Of a DNA stretch of 64,000 nucleotides, positions 12,556-24,095 are shown in pieces. The DNA is taken from the NCBI GenBank assembly GCA_030549495.1, contig JAUIRK010000536.1:1-64000 (forward strand), read 5' to 3'. Source of the stretch: Nectonema munidae. Lineage: Eukaryota; Nematomorpha; Nectonematoida; Nectonematidae. The number at the start of each line of letters is the position of its first letter. Position 1 is the stretch's first letter. Below the pieces are notes generated by a model, which worked only from the letters and a program-made list of their open reading frames with translations, ran no database searches and was not told the origin of the DNA. A program made the translations under genes and the position numbers.

Positions 12556-13422
12556 ATGCTTGCCTCTCTCTCTGTCATTGTTAGCATTTTGCTTCTGCTG
12601 AATGTGCTGATAATTCTTTCCTTCGTGTTGGTAGCGAAAGTAAGGAATCCATTTTCTCTAATCATAACTTCATTTGCCTGCATTGACGTCTTCCTCTGCA
12701 TCTGCGTTCTCACGGACTATGATGACGTGATTGTCTTCAGCGAAGACAGAAAAATGCAACAAAAGCTTCGGTGCGCTCTCTGCTACTACTTTGTACAGAA
12801 CTCTACCAACTTTCTGCAGATTTCGTTGTTGTTCATCTGCATCACGAGTTGCATTCTCATTTATAAACCCAATATTTCAAAGGAGGTGTACAGCTGGCGA
12901 CTCACCATCCCCTTTGTCTGCAGCAACTTCTTCATTTCGTCCATCATCTGGCTTCTTCCCATCACTTTTGATCGCGGCTTTCTGGAGAGGATGCAGCACA
13001 AGTGCTTCAATCCATTTTCCTCCAAAATCTCCTCCCTCTACCGATTGATCTTCACCTACCTACTCCCAACTATTCTGTACGTCTTGTTCAACGTTGTGAG
13101 CATGGTGAAGGCGATACAACTTCTGTCGAAAGCCAACCAAAACCCTGATGTCAGAAAGCACACATCTCACAATTTCGTGATACAGATGAGTTTAACGATC
13201 ATAGCGCTATCTTGCACAGTTCCATATGACGTTTTCTACATCTTTCTTTACCGATCCCAGCCGATCACTGACTTCGCCGCCAACATGATCATTACCTCTT
13301 ACTACTCCCTCAAAGTAATCCAACTGCTCTTCTTCTTTTTCGTTCATCGCAGCTACAGCCACGTTTACGCTCCACTCCTCCAACTTGTGAAAACGAAAGC
13401 ACGCAAAACGGTTGGCGCTTGA
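12556..13422 (+). CDS. Divergent rhodopsin-like seven-helix receptor (orphan)
   Basis: A single-exon frame of 288 residues from the ATG at 12556. An in-frame stop at 12541 limits an upstream extension unless there is an unseen 5' exon. Seven hydrophobic segments are visible at about residues 4-27, 33-53, 75-103, 115-137, 161-185, 206-232 and 241-263. Cys73 or Cys76 before helix 3 and Cys150 between helices 4 and 5 could form the usual extracellular disulfide. The hallmarks are weak: no DRY after helix 3 (the sequence is LIYKP), helix 6 has CTVPYD in place of CWxP, and helix 7 lacks NPxxY. The extracellular N-terminus is almost absent. AATAAA lies at 13599. Base composition is clearly richer in G+C than the flanks, which supports a real gene. 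A ligand cannot be guessed. It could instead be a chemoreceptor-like 7TM family. Confidence 0.7.
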   Translation: MLASLSVIVSILLLLNVLIILSFVLVAKVRNPFSLIITSFACIDVFLCICVLTDYDDVIVFSEDRKMQQKLRCALCYYFVQNSTNFLQISLLFICITSCILIYKPNISKEVYSWRLTIPFVCSNFFISSIIWLLPITFDRGFLERMQHKCFNPFSSKISSLYRLIFTYLLPTILYVLFNVVSMVKAIQLLSKANQNPDVRKHTSHNFVIQMSLTIIALSCTVPYDVFYIFLYRSQPITDFAANMIITSYYSLKVIQLLFFFFVHRSYSHVYAPLLQLVKTKARKTVGA

Positions 13423-14450
13423 AGCAAACACACACCCTATTTCACTCTCTCTGTTCAGTGTTTGTTACAATACGTTTAAAATGAAAACTTCATTTTTGTC
13501 AGACGTCTCTCTCTCTCTCTCCATACCTAAAGTTTATTGTGTGTTGAACGTCTTTAATGCCTAGTTTCAATGGAGTTCTTTAAAAAATTATTTTGCATAA
13601 TAAAATGATAAGGAAACATGTGTATCCTGCATAGTAAAAAAACTAAAATGGACAAAGTAAGGCTACAAAAATTTCAAGCTATGGCGCTGATATATACGTT
13701 TATTGATTTTCAATGTTAGAGTTCTCTGGCAATGAAATCTAAAGAGCCCACTTCACTCAAAATTTTGTGACGCAATTTTGCATAGCTTTCAAGAATATGA
13801 TAGATTGGTAATATATGAAATTAGAACGCGAATCACAAGCTAACCCCTTTAAATTTTGTCACGTTGAGACTATATTAGTGGCCTGGCAAGAACACGGGCG
13901 ATAATAAAAAATATATCATCACCATAGGACATGGATGCAGACTTTTCTATAAATTTGATGGAAAATTTTACGGGAAATCATAGAGCTGCATTATAAAAGA
14001 TTGTCATAATCAAAGTTTGATATTAAAAATTTTTCTAATTCCGATCAAATTTTACATGATATAATGTCATTGCGGCCCATAATTTAAATACCAAGGTTGA
14101 CTCAAAAAGGGGATCAGTAAATAATACAAGTTAGCATTTGTTTTATTAAAATATTTGATATGAAGTCTGTTAGCAAGTTTCTTTTGCGTACCTAGAGCAT
14201 GTTTTGCTATCTTCCAAGTTAAAAACTAATTGACCGCCAAAGTTGCCGCACTCTTTCCAAGAGTTTTTGTAGAGTAGTGCGACATATTGTAAATTTAAGC
14301 GATATTAGGATAACATTCTTCATCTTAAATTTTGTATTTTCAAGAAATATAAATTAATTGTGAAACGTATTCATTAAGTGCAAATTAAAAATAAATGTTT
14401 CTGATGCCTATATATTTTGCAAAAATACGTTTACTCGTTTTGTATTGTTA
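13423..14450. other. Receptor 3' region and intergenic DNA
   Basis: The first ~180 bases carry a CT microsatellite near 13506-13522 and the poly(A) signal of the receptor. The remainder is AT-rich with no gene, RNA or repeat recognised. Confidence 0.5.
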
Positions 14451-14554
14451 TTAACCCTATTAGTGCTGGGCAAAATTTGTCCGCTCAAGTGCTGGGGGGC
14501 GTAAAGTGCCCCCCCTATTTTTCTCAGATATTAATAAGTTTTTATAAATATTTT

Positions 14555-15110
14555 TAATGTTACATATATATTTCAACTATGCTGAATTCAGTGGTGATGT
14601 CCATTTTTTATGAAAATCAATCAAACCTGTCAAAAAATTGATTTATATTTGACAGCTCATCTCAAAAAGGAACTTTTTATCTAAATAAGTATATAAAGTT
14701 TTTTACACATGTATACCCATTTTCAAATATGCTAAATTCAGTTGTGATATTCATTTTTTATGAAAATCATTCAAACCTGTCAAAAAAGTGATTTACATAT
14801 GGCAGCTCATCTCAAAAAAGAAACTTTTTATCTAAATAATTATATGTTTTTTACACACATATACCCATTTTCAAGTTGGTTGTGTTTACTGGTTATATTC
14901 CTTTTTTTTCTATAAAAAAATTAGTCAAACCTGACAAAATAATTTAAATATGACAGCCCATATCAAAATTAAAATTTTAATTCCTTTAAAGTTTTTTATA
15001 CCTTTCAAGTATGCAGAATTTAATGGTGATGTTCATTTTTTATTAAATCAATAAAACCTGTCAAAAAATCGATTAAACCTGTAAATCAATGTCAAATATA
15101 TAAACATAAA
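14555..15110. repeat. Array of diverged ~145-bp repeats inside the piggyBac-like element
   Basis: Four or so copies share the elements GAATTCAGTGGTGATGTCCA, ATCAATCAAACCTGTCAAAA and GACAGCTCATCTCAAAA in the same order. The first two copies align well and later copies decay. Confidence 0.75.
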
Positions 15111-16194
15111 AATAACTTCTACTTGCAGTATTTCTCTGGTAATTATTTTCTTATTTATTTAATAAACCAACTTTAGGTGTTTAATTCACTCAAAATATTT
15201 CATTCTACATTAACTTATGTAACTCGATAGGACATCCATCTTTTTTACTACAAATTCGTTATCGGCTCGTAGTCTCTACGTCATATTATAATTTACAGTA
15301 TGTAATTTTGGTATTCATTCAATGATGATCCTTTCTTGGTAGCTCTTTTTTCATTAGAAATTTATATTCTTCAATGTGTGTTCGAAAATTTTTTTATAAG
15401 GATAAAATTACTTTTTTCCTCTCTCAAAGCATTCTGATTAAAGAATCTTCTTGGTGATCTTAGACTTTTTTTATCAGTATCGTGTATTTTATTATCAAGT
15501 GTGAATATTTGTCAACCAATCTTATTTCAAAGGATTTTTTCTGATGAATCATTCGTGATGTTGATTGTTCAATTACAAAAAGTTGTCAACGTTCTTCATC
15601 TAAAAAATTATCTCTTTGACACAAAAGGAAAAAGATGGACAAATTCAATTTAAATTAAAAATATCTTGATAGTGACTAAATTCTCACAAATTGGCACCTG
15701 TGCCATTTTTGATAAATCTGACCTATTCTAAATTTTCAGATTTCCTACCCATCTTAGCTAAATGTTTACTGTAATCCTAGATGATAAGCTATAGATTTAA
15801 ATATTTTTCATTTGTAAAAGAGGAACTTCTTTTTCACAGTCAAAATCTTTTTTGAAGCATCTAATATTATATAATTAAACCACTTCCTAGTTCATTAGAA
15901 CATTGTAGATCTTCCATTTAGTCAAGATACATATTTTTTTTAATTATTTGTTTTGATCACATGTTCTCTTTTCAATTAGTTTTCAAATTGGTTCGTTCTC
16001 TCATACAAATTTTCAAAAGATTTTATAATACGTTTTATTTTTTTTAATAAATATTTCATACTCAAGATGATTGTAGAAAGTATTATAAGCCAAAATATAC
16101 AAAAAAAAAAGTATATTTTCACTATATATCTAATATGCAGCCATTTTTTGAAAATTATTTACAGAACTGATTTTCAGGCATACATTACTAATTC

Positions 16195-16985
16195 AATTGC
16201 CATTTCGAGATATTTTTTAACCGTATTATCCAAAATCCAGTACAGAAATAAAATAAGGATAGTCGATTTGGTATAAAACAGATATTTTATTTTTTTGAAA
16301 ATATTTTTGAAAACAGTATCTAGAAGTAAACCGCAAATCTTATTCAAGCTTTCAGATATTTTAAAACCATAAATGCCAAACCTGAGTCCAAAAATGAAAT
16401 CAGCATCTTCCATTTGGCATAAAAACACGTATTTTTTTTAAATTTCAAAAATATTTCTGCAGACATTAGACGTAAATCGAAAATTTGATTGACACTTTCA
16501 GACATTTAAATTTCAGAAATAAAAATTATCATGGTCGAATTGGTATAAAAACATATATTTCATGTAAAATTAGAGAGAATATTTTGGGATCTAGTCTTCA
16601 GACATAAACCGAAATTTGATTGACACTAGCAGTAAAACCTCTAAATGCGAAAACTGTGTTCAGAAATGAAATCATCATGATATATTTGCTATAAAAACAA
16701 ATTTTAGAACTAAACGCAAATTTAATTGATACTTATATGTATTTTCACATTCAAACTGCAAAAATTGAGTCCATAAATGAAACTAGCATGGTTGATTTGG
16801 TATAAAAAATATATTTAATTTTAAAATTTGAATGAATGTTTTTGGAGACAATTTTTAGAAGTAAACCGCAAATTTGATTAACACTTATAGGTATTTCCAG
16901 ATCCTAAATGTAAAAAATTAGGCCAGAAATGAAACCAGCATGGCCGATTTAGTATAACACATATATTTTATGTAAAATGTGAAGG
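16195..16985. repeat. Second internal array of ~160-bp repeats
   Basis: Four to five copies share TAAACCGCAAATTTGATTGA, CCAGAAATGAAATCAGCATG and GATTTGGTATAAAA motifs in constant order. This array is unrelated in sequence to the left array and also lies within the piggyBac-like ends. The open frames at 16067-16276 and 16174-16428 fall in it and are not genes. Confidence 0.75.
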
Positions 16986-17722
16986 AATGTCATTCAACTA
17001 CCATGAAAATGGTTTCAAAAGATGCAGCTAGCGATTTTAGGAAAAGTCACCAAATTTGAAGGGATATGATTCAGCCAATTTTCTACAATTAATTTTTTAG
17101 TGAAGGGGAGGGGCGTTTTACGCCCCCCCCCCCCCAGCACTAATAGGGTTAAATGTGCAAATATCTCAAAGGGTTATTAAATTGAAAACAAAAAATGTCC
17201 ATTTTTCAAGGTCAAACAGAAATGAAATATCAAGTTTTTACATTCTCAAACATTTTTAGTGGACTCCAAAACGAGCAAAATTTGGGGTAATTGACCCCAT
17301 TTGATCGCATCGTTTTTTAAATGACGCAGGCAATTTCTTTTGTTGCTCTCTTTGAGGATGGGAATTTTAAAGACGTTTTCTTTTGCAATGAAATTTAAAA
17401 TACGTAAAGCAGACAAGTATCATTTCTTCGGACAAGAGCATCAAATGTGTCTTCAAACGGTTGATGTACTGTTACATCAAATAACTTAATGATGTCTGCT
17501 TTTTCGGTGATCAACAACATTGTGGTTCAAACGATATTCGACCTCTTTAGGAAAGTACATTGTGTTTAATGACACATTCAAATGAGGAAAAGGTGCTTAG
17601 AACACGAGCAAGGTCAATCTTAGAGTTCTTCATTTTGCGTATTGAAAAGTCTTGATATGAGCAAGGATTCTCTCCATTTGAATAGTGGAGAGCGAGTCAT
17701 TATCGTCTCGCTCTGAAGAACG

Positions 17723-17730
17723 TATAAATA
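17723..17730 (+). promoter_or_regulatory. TATA box of the chitin deacetylase gene
   Basis: TATAAATA lies 76 bases before the start codon at 17799, in a locally GC-richer stretch. Transcription would be expected to begin about 30 bases downstream, near 17755, leaving a ~45-base leader. The region 17153-17680 upstream shows no gene. Confidence 0.6.
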
Positions 17731-17798
17731 GAGCATCACATCCACAGGATAACTTCTTCTGCATCTCACCTCCTGCCACTTCTTCCTTCAAAAAAAGA

Positions 17799-20700
17799 AT
17801 GAAACTTCTAAGCTTACTTTCTTTTCTATGTAAGTCCTTTTTTCAATACCATAGATCATTTCATTTATTGATCGCGTGCCTAAGCCTTCTCGTATTACTA
17901 CCAGTGAATTTATCGGGAGGTTAAATCCATTCGCGTTTTTTAAACTCACTTTCTATAGTGTATGATTTTTAGAAATTTCAAAGATTGAAAGCTTTACATT
18001 CAAAAAAATATTTCATTTTTTAGATATAAATTTTTTTCAATTAGATTTGCCTTTTTATTTAACTTTTCACTCAACACATTTGGTAAGTTTATTAAATAAG
18101 TATATTCATAAAAAACGCAATAAATATTAAAATTATAAAAAAATCAATACATGTTCTTCCTTCCTCCTCATATCACATTTTAAAGTAGCTTTTGAGAAAA
18201 TTAATTTTTAATTTATTGAAGGAAAAAATATTTTCACTAACCAACTCACTAACCTGAATGACTAACTAAGCAGGGGTCGGCAAACCTTTTTACCCATCGA
18301 CCCCTTCATAGAACATTTGTCGTCACATTGACCCCCACAGAAATGTTTCATAAAAACATTAATCAATATCCAACAATTAAGAGAGAAAATACAAACCAAA
18401 AATGTTTCATATATCCTATACTATACAATGTCCTAAAAAGGAGATTTATTACCACTATAAAGTAAAAAAAGCATAGCACAATTTGGTAAGTTTGTCGATC
18501 TTATCGACCCCTAAAGATCTGTTATGGACCCCCAGGGGTCGATATCGTCCATTTAGCCGACCCTAAACTAAAGGATAAAAAAATTTGGGAGCATTCCATT
18601 AAACTAAGAGATATACGCACCTTAAAAAGTAAATCAATAGATTCAAAATTCGATTGCTTGGAGAGGGTGGTCGTGGTAGAAAAAATAAGTCAAGGGACGC
18701 GTTTGTCTCTTGGTGGAGGGTCAGCAGGATTATTTTTGTGTGTATGTAACGACTTCGGTTTCTGTTGGAGCGGATATCTCAGGAGAAATGCTTGTCGAAG
18801 TGATCCAGGAGTTTGTTCAATGTGTCCACTCCAAAGCTCCATTTTGAATAACTTTTCAAAACATTGTATACGTTGGAGAACTTTATATGTAAAGGAATTG
18901 TCCAGAAACAATGCTGGACAAAACCTAGCATTTGTTAGTACTTTTTTGTCTTTCGATTACTGGAAAAGAAGCATCAGCACGACTCGTAGCTTTTCCTTGT
19001 GCCTCCCTTAAGTTTGATAGATCTTCCCTGAGATATCATAACACCAAGGAATTCTACGTTGAGAAGGGGTTTGCTCTCATTGATATTGGTGTTAGTATCG
19101 GTTTATGAGATGTTATTGTTGGCAAATACATTGTTCTTATTTGTAGGTAAATAGACGACGTGTCAAGGATTTCAAGCTTGAATGATGCGCTGAGAGGTGG
19201 GGCATAAGGGTGATTGTGGGAGTGATGGAGATACATAGCTTTTGACAGGTCTTTATATTTAGCGTGTCGAAAGTGTCGTTTACTTTCAGCAATGTTTGTC
19301 TCTGGGCCAAATGTGCATGCGAGTTTATAGATGTAGTTTTTGACTTTGTACCTATACTTGAGGATCATAGTTTTTGTGATCCGATTTTGGGCATATTTTC
19401 GATTGCATTTAATCGATTCTTTTTTTCTGAACATTTTAGAGAATTTATTTTTAAAACGGTAATTATAGTCGTTATTTTCGCAAAACAGATCGCTAAATTA
19501 TTTTTACTAATATTTTTTTTAGAAAAAATAACATATTTAAAATTTTTGATCAATACTTTATATAAAAAAATAAGTTTATGAATTTTTTTATAACTAAAAA
19601 AATTTGTCAAAATTAAGCTGAATTTTTTTGCTTGATTCTGAAATTAAAGTCTGCATTTCCTATTTTTAAAATGCAACGTCAAAAAAGTGGAAGCACCAGA
19701 AAATGCTATTTTACATAGTTTTGAATTTGCATAATTTTTTCACCATGCCTTTTTATGAGATAATATGAATTAAGCCAGAAAAACTAATTAATAAATAAAA
19801 AGAAATCGTGTCATTGTGGAAAATTATTCAGGATACATTTTCAATGCGGAAAAAGCTTTTCGACCCCTTCCTATTACTCCATTAATATTTACCTCTGGCT
19901 AATTTGTGGTCATATTTATTTTATCGTTTTTGAAGAACTTTCGTTCCATTTAGCAAATCGACCTATTTCATCATGACTTTATTTAATATATAAACACGTG
20001 TAATGAATACTACGACTCGATGTGGCTAAAATGGGTTATACGTGGTTAATTCGACAGTACATTAACTTTTATAATCGATAAAATAATAATTCTGTCCATG
20101 TCATCAATAATGATGGAAGCAAAAATATACTCAAGGCGATCTCAGATCATAATTGCCAAAAGCTCACAAAATATAAATTTTTGTTTTACGTGAACTAACT
20201 AAAGAGACACGTATGCATTTCTCAATTTTAGTATTTTCTTCTTTTATTTTCAAAGAAATGATGGATTCCTTCAATAATAATCATTTTAATAAAGAGATGC
20301 GGTCGATCCATTCTTTCCGGGAAACCCTCAATTCTTAAATTTTATAATTGTTTTAGGCTTCAGTGCATTCGTAGTCCACTCTTTGGGTAAGTGCATCCAA
20401 GTTGCAAAATCTTTTTAACTCCTCTTCCTTTTTCTCGAAACAGAGTCCTTTGATGAGCTTGAGAGTGCGCTAAACGACTTCAACTTGGATGAAGCATTTC
20501 ATGACCCAAATCCACAAAGCTACAAAGGTTATGATGAGAGCGAACATATGGAAGGATATGATGCACCGTTGAGACACTCGCATGACCCCGATACTCATTT
20601 TGGTAGCCCTGAATTCACACCCACTCCTCCCAACGTAAAATTATTATCATCGAATGTTAGGCCTGGATGTAAGTAGGGCCATTGATTGTCATTACGATAT

Positions 20701-23700
20701 TTCACAGGTTGTCCACAAACATTTTACGCGTTCTACTTTTTCAATTGCAACACCGAAAATTTACATATTGAAGCGCTTTTAAAAATTGTTTGAGCACTTG
20801 TCAATAATTATGCTGGATCGTTCACAATTGACGGCAACCTTTTTTTTTGATAAATTTCAACCCCTTAATGTCAACTTTTAGATATATCATCACTTAACAA
20901 AATCGTCTTAGGTCAACTTTGGATCCCCCCCCCCCCCCGTTTTAGCTGACTTCAATTGTGAACGACCCCTATATTCATACTACCTTGACAAAGATATACT
21001 TTTTTTGTAACAAGCTCTTAGCTTCTTCAGAAGATGATGACAGAAGTCGAATGCCTAAGGATGAAGGCAGTGATGGTAAATTTCCCTCGGAGATGGAAAA
21101 ATTGCACCATCCTGACACAGACCATGAAAAGCTGGAGCACTATCTTTTAGATGAGCCAATAACGGACAAGTAATTTTTGTTCTCCATTCATTCAAAAATC
21201 ATGAATTTTAGAAGACATTTGATATTCAATCAACACTTTCTTACATTGTTAATAATAGCTGCTGATTAAAAGTGATTAACACCTTTTCCACAATCAGTAA
21301 AAAATTATTGATTCCTATTTTATATTCAATCATTACAGAGGCGATTTTTGATATTTAATTGTTTTGACATGTAGAAGCGAAAAGGAGCGTCCACAAATGA
21401 TATTAACCAATTTTGGTTCCCCTCCTCTTGCCGTGTCTTCTCTACCTTAGGTTTGATAACTTTTGAACAGATTATTCACAAAGGTTTGTTTTTTCGGTAT
21501 AAGGTTGTGAAATTATCGTTGTCTATTTATTAGAAAAGTGTGAAATATTCGGTGATTGCACATTTTTATTAAGAGAAGAAAACGTGAAGGTAGAAGAAAG
21601 AAAGAAAGTTTTGAGCGAGCCGGATTCACAGTTTGGAGAATTTGAAGGATACTCTGTGAATGAAGATAAACCTTCAAAAAATTTGCAAGCATCTGGAGAA
21701 GATCATTTCGACTTTGCTGAAATGTTCAAAGGAGATGTTGATTCGTTAGAATCTGAATTGATAACATCTGGTTAATTTTACATTCTTTGCGAAAAATCAT
21801 ATTAATTTAATTTAATTCTAATTTCAATGATGTTTAAAACACTGTGTGGAATAAGGGCAACATATGGTACACACAAAGGAATCTAAGTTGTATATTTTTT
21901 TGCAAAGGAGGGCGCTCTTCAATCTGCGATGACTCACAGTGGATGTGCTCCAGTGGGACTCAATGCATCAAGAAAAAATTTCACTGTGATGGCAAAAAAA
22001 ATTGTTGGGATGGTTCAGATGAAGATGACTGTGAAGATGATGGAAGTATGCTCTTCATTTGCTAACAATCTTAGAAATTGAAATTTTGATTTGAAAAATT
22101 TCTCTCCATTTGAAATATCATTAGGTTATTTTCTTTACAATCACCCACTCTTTTTGACAGGTGCTAAAAGATGCAACAGATTAAACTGCATCGAACCCAA
22201 GTGCAGATGTGTTTCTTCCAATATTCCTCTTGGACTAACGCTTAAAACAATTCCACAAATGGTAATTCCACACATATTAAATATTAACATTTCACATAAT
22301 CATTTGCGCCTTGTGTAAATTGATTAACACGTAGAATTTATTATAACTATTTATTCCCCAATTGTGTTTTATTGGCAACATAAGCATTCGTATCAGTATC
22401 ACAGTTTTGCAAATACATAAATTGGACAGTTACGTGCTTAACAGATGAATTTGTGACCCTTGAATTATCTGGCGAATTAAGCTGTGTTTTTTCGTCGAAT
22501 TTAAAAGTGGTATATCTTTTCCGTTCACAGGTCATGCTTTCGTTTGACGACGCTGTGAGAACGATTGACACTGAAAAGTTCGTTGATAACCTGTACAAAA
22601 CTCTTAACCCCAATGGCTGTCCCATTCGATCAACCTTCTTTGCTTCTCATGAGTTCACAGATTACCCCACTTTGAACGCCCTCTTCGCAAACGGCCACGA
22701 AATCGCGCTACACTCCATCTCGTGAGAAGGCACTTTTGTCTTTCCCGGCATTCATCATTCTCCGCGTTTTTAGGCATCGCATTCCAGAAAATTATTGGAG
22801 TTCTTTGAGCTTCAAGGACTGGATCAAGGAAATCATTGGAGAAAGAGCACTGATCCACAAACTATCCAAGATCCCGAAAAGAGAAATCGTAGGCATGCGC
22901 GCCCCCTTCCTAAGAATAGGTAAAACGTTTTTTATACTGCGCATCTCATAAAACATAGAAATAGGGCGGGCAATCGATCTAAAATAAAAATGAAACTATT
23001 ACATTCTTAAAATTCAAAATGCACCCTTGTATGAGATAAGGACCTGGTTAACAACTCGATTACGTGCAGAAATAAGTGCTATTGAATGCATTAGGCGGTG
23101 ACAATCAGATGAAGATGCTGAAGTCTTTTCAAATGCTCTACGACTCCTCATGGACAGTTTCGCAAAGCAGGCAACCCATCTTTCCATTCACCCTGGACTA
23201 CAGAGTCAACCTCACGTGCCACATCAAGCCTTGCCCTCGAAATTCGTACCCAGGTTTCTTTATCCTTCTCATCCAAGCATTTTCGCTCTACGAATCAACA
23301 TATGATGCATCTAGGTTTGTGGGAAGTCCCCTTGATAACAATGACGAGAGGCAGACATACATGCAGCATGGTTGATGGCTGCGGAATTCCAAGTTCTCAA
23401 GAAGAGACGTACAAATTTTTAATGCAAAACTTCGAGAAGTTCTACAACTCAAACAAAGCGCCCTTCCCTCTCTTCATGCATCCTTCGTAAGTTGTTGGAT
23501 GGACGACGCACTGCCAGTGCATTGGCGCCATTTCTCATTTACATCATTTAGGTATTTCCGAGCAGCACACGTTTTGAAGGGCTTGGAAGCCTTTATCGCT
23601 GAAATCCTGACGAGAGATGATGTCTACATACTTCCAGTAAAGTCAGTGGTTGAGTGGATGAAAAATCCTGTTCCTCTCGACGAAATGGATGACATGAGAG

Positions 23701-23888
23701 CGCCTTTCAACAAATACTGCCTGCCATTCAGGAAGGAGATTGCGGAAGAGTGCACGGAACCCAAAATGTGCTCCTACTCCATCAAAGCAAGAAACCAAGG
23801 CGGTGCTGCAACAACGCGCTATCTCAGAGTTTGCAACAAATGCCCAAAAACGTATCCATGGACAAACAACTTCTTTAGACTGAAATGA
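17799..23888 (+). CDS. Secreted chitin deacetylase with LDLa domain, twelve exons
   Basis: The enzyme removes acetyl groups from chitin in the extracellular matrix or cuticle. Exons read by eye: 17799-17829, 20357-20386, 20444-20668, 21022-21075 (or to 21169), 21534-21770, 21908-22045, 22161-22261, 22531-22721, 22774-22919, 23095-23253, 23315-23486, 23552-23888. Total is about 606 residues. It starts with a signal peptide (MKLLSLLSFLCFSAFVVHSL), then a long acidic Asp/Glu/His-rich region. Next comes an LDL-receptor class A module with six cysteines and DGSDEDDC, then a polysaccharide deacetylase (NODB) domain. Catalytic motifs are present: SFDD, the metal-site HSISH joined across exons 8 and 9, GMRAP, and FMHPS. 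Insect CDA1/CDA2 carry a chitin-binding peritrophin domain before LDLa, and none is seen here. Ending exon 4 at 21169 breaks the frame to exon 5, while a donor at 21076 keeps it, so that junction is uncertain. AATAAA is at 23935. Confidence 0.9.
18271..18564. mobile_element. hAT-type MITE in intron 1 of the chitin deacetylase gene
   Basis: The left end reads CAGGGGTCGGCAAACC and the right end reads TTTAGCCGACCCT, a decayed inverted copy. The flanks TAACTAAG and AAACTAAA agree at six of eight positions, as expected for an old 8-bp hAT target duplication. Repeated GACCCC segments lie inside both ends. There is no coding capacity. Confidence 0.7.
18565..20340. other. Remainder of chitin deacetylase intron 1
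   Basis: A GC-richer block at 18650-19430 has open frames on both strands (18658-19011 plus, 19054-19434 minus). No domain, splice pattern or start context supports a gene, and the block may be an unidentified repeat. The rest is AT-rich. Confidence 0.4.
20815..20968. mobile_element. Short MITE in intron 3 of the chitin deacetylase gene
   Basis: The ends GGATCGTTCACAATTGA and TCAATTGTGAACGACCC are inverted copies of one another across ~154 bases. A poly-C run sits near the right end. It is non-coding, and its family was not identified. Confidence 0.7.
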
Positions 23889-24095
23889 TTAATTCATGCT
23901 TATTTATTACACGCGCAAATTAAGTTATTTTTAAAATAAATTTATTCTCAATCATACAAACTGTGTTGAGGGTGGGAGCAAAAGAAAACAAAGGAACAAA
24001 AAGTTTCATAAATTCAGAATCCGAGTAAAATGATTTATTTAAAAATATATGTACTTTTGAATAATGATTATGCGAGAAGGGAAACCAGGAGAATT

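Larger units (their letters stand above)
14451..17152. mobile_element. Non-autonomous piggyBac-like element with TTAA target sites
   Basis: The ends match exactly in inverted orientation. TTAA at 14451-14454 is followed by CCCTATTAGTGCTGGG, and CCCAGCACTAATAGGG precedes TTAA at 17149-17152. TTAA target duplication and termini starting with CCC are the signature of the piggyBac superfamily. Just inside each end lies a G/C-run hairpin: GGGGGGCGTAAAGTGCCCCCC on the left and a related GGGGCG-TTTTA-CGCCCC form on the right. The ~2.7-kb interior has no transposase frame and instead carries two arrays of diverged ~150-170-bp repeats. It would therefore need a transposase in trans. A chance match is very unlikely given 16 perfect terminal bases on both sides. 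Confidence 0.85.

Noticed and set aside
12731-13048. 105-residue frame overlapping the receptor, and minus frames at 12474-12713 and 13207-13431
   Set aside because: Low-complexity shadows of the GC-richer receptor gene.
18658-19434. Open frames on both strands in chitin deacetylase intron 1
   Set aside because: No domain, no splice context and a Pro/Ser-rich composition typical of chance frames in a GC-richer patch.
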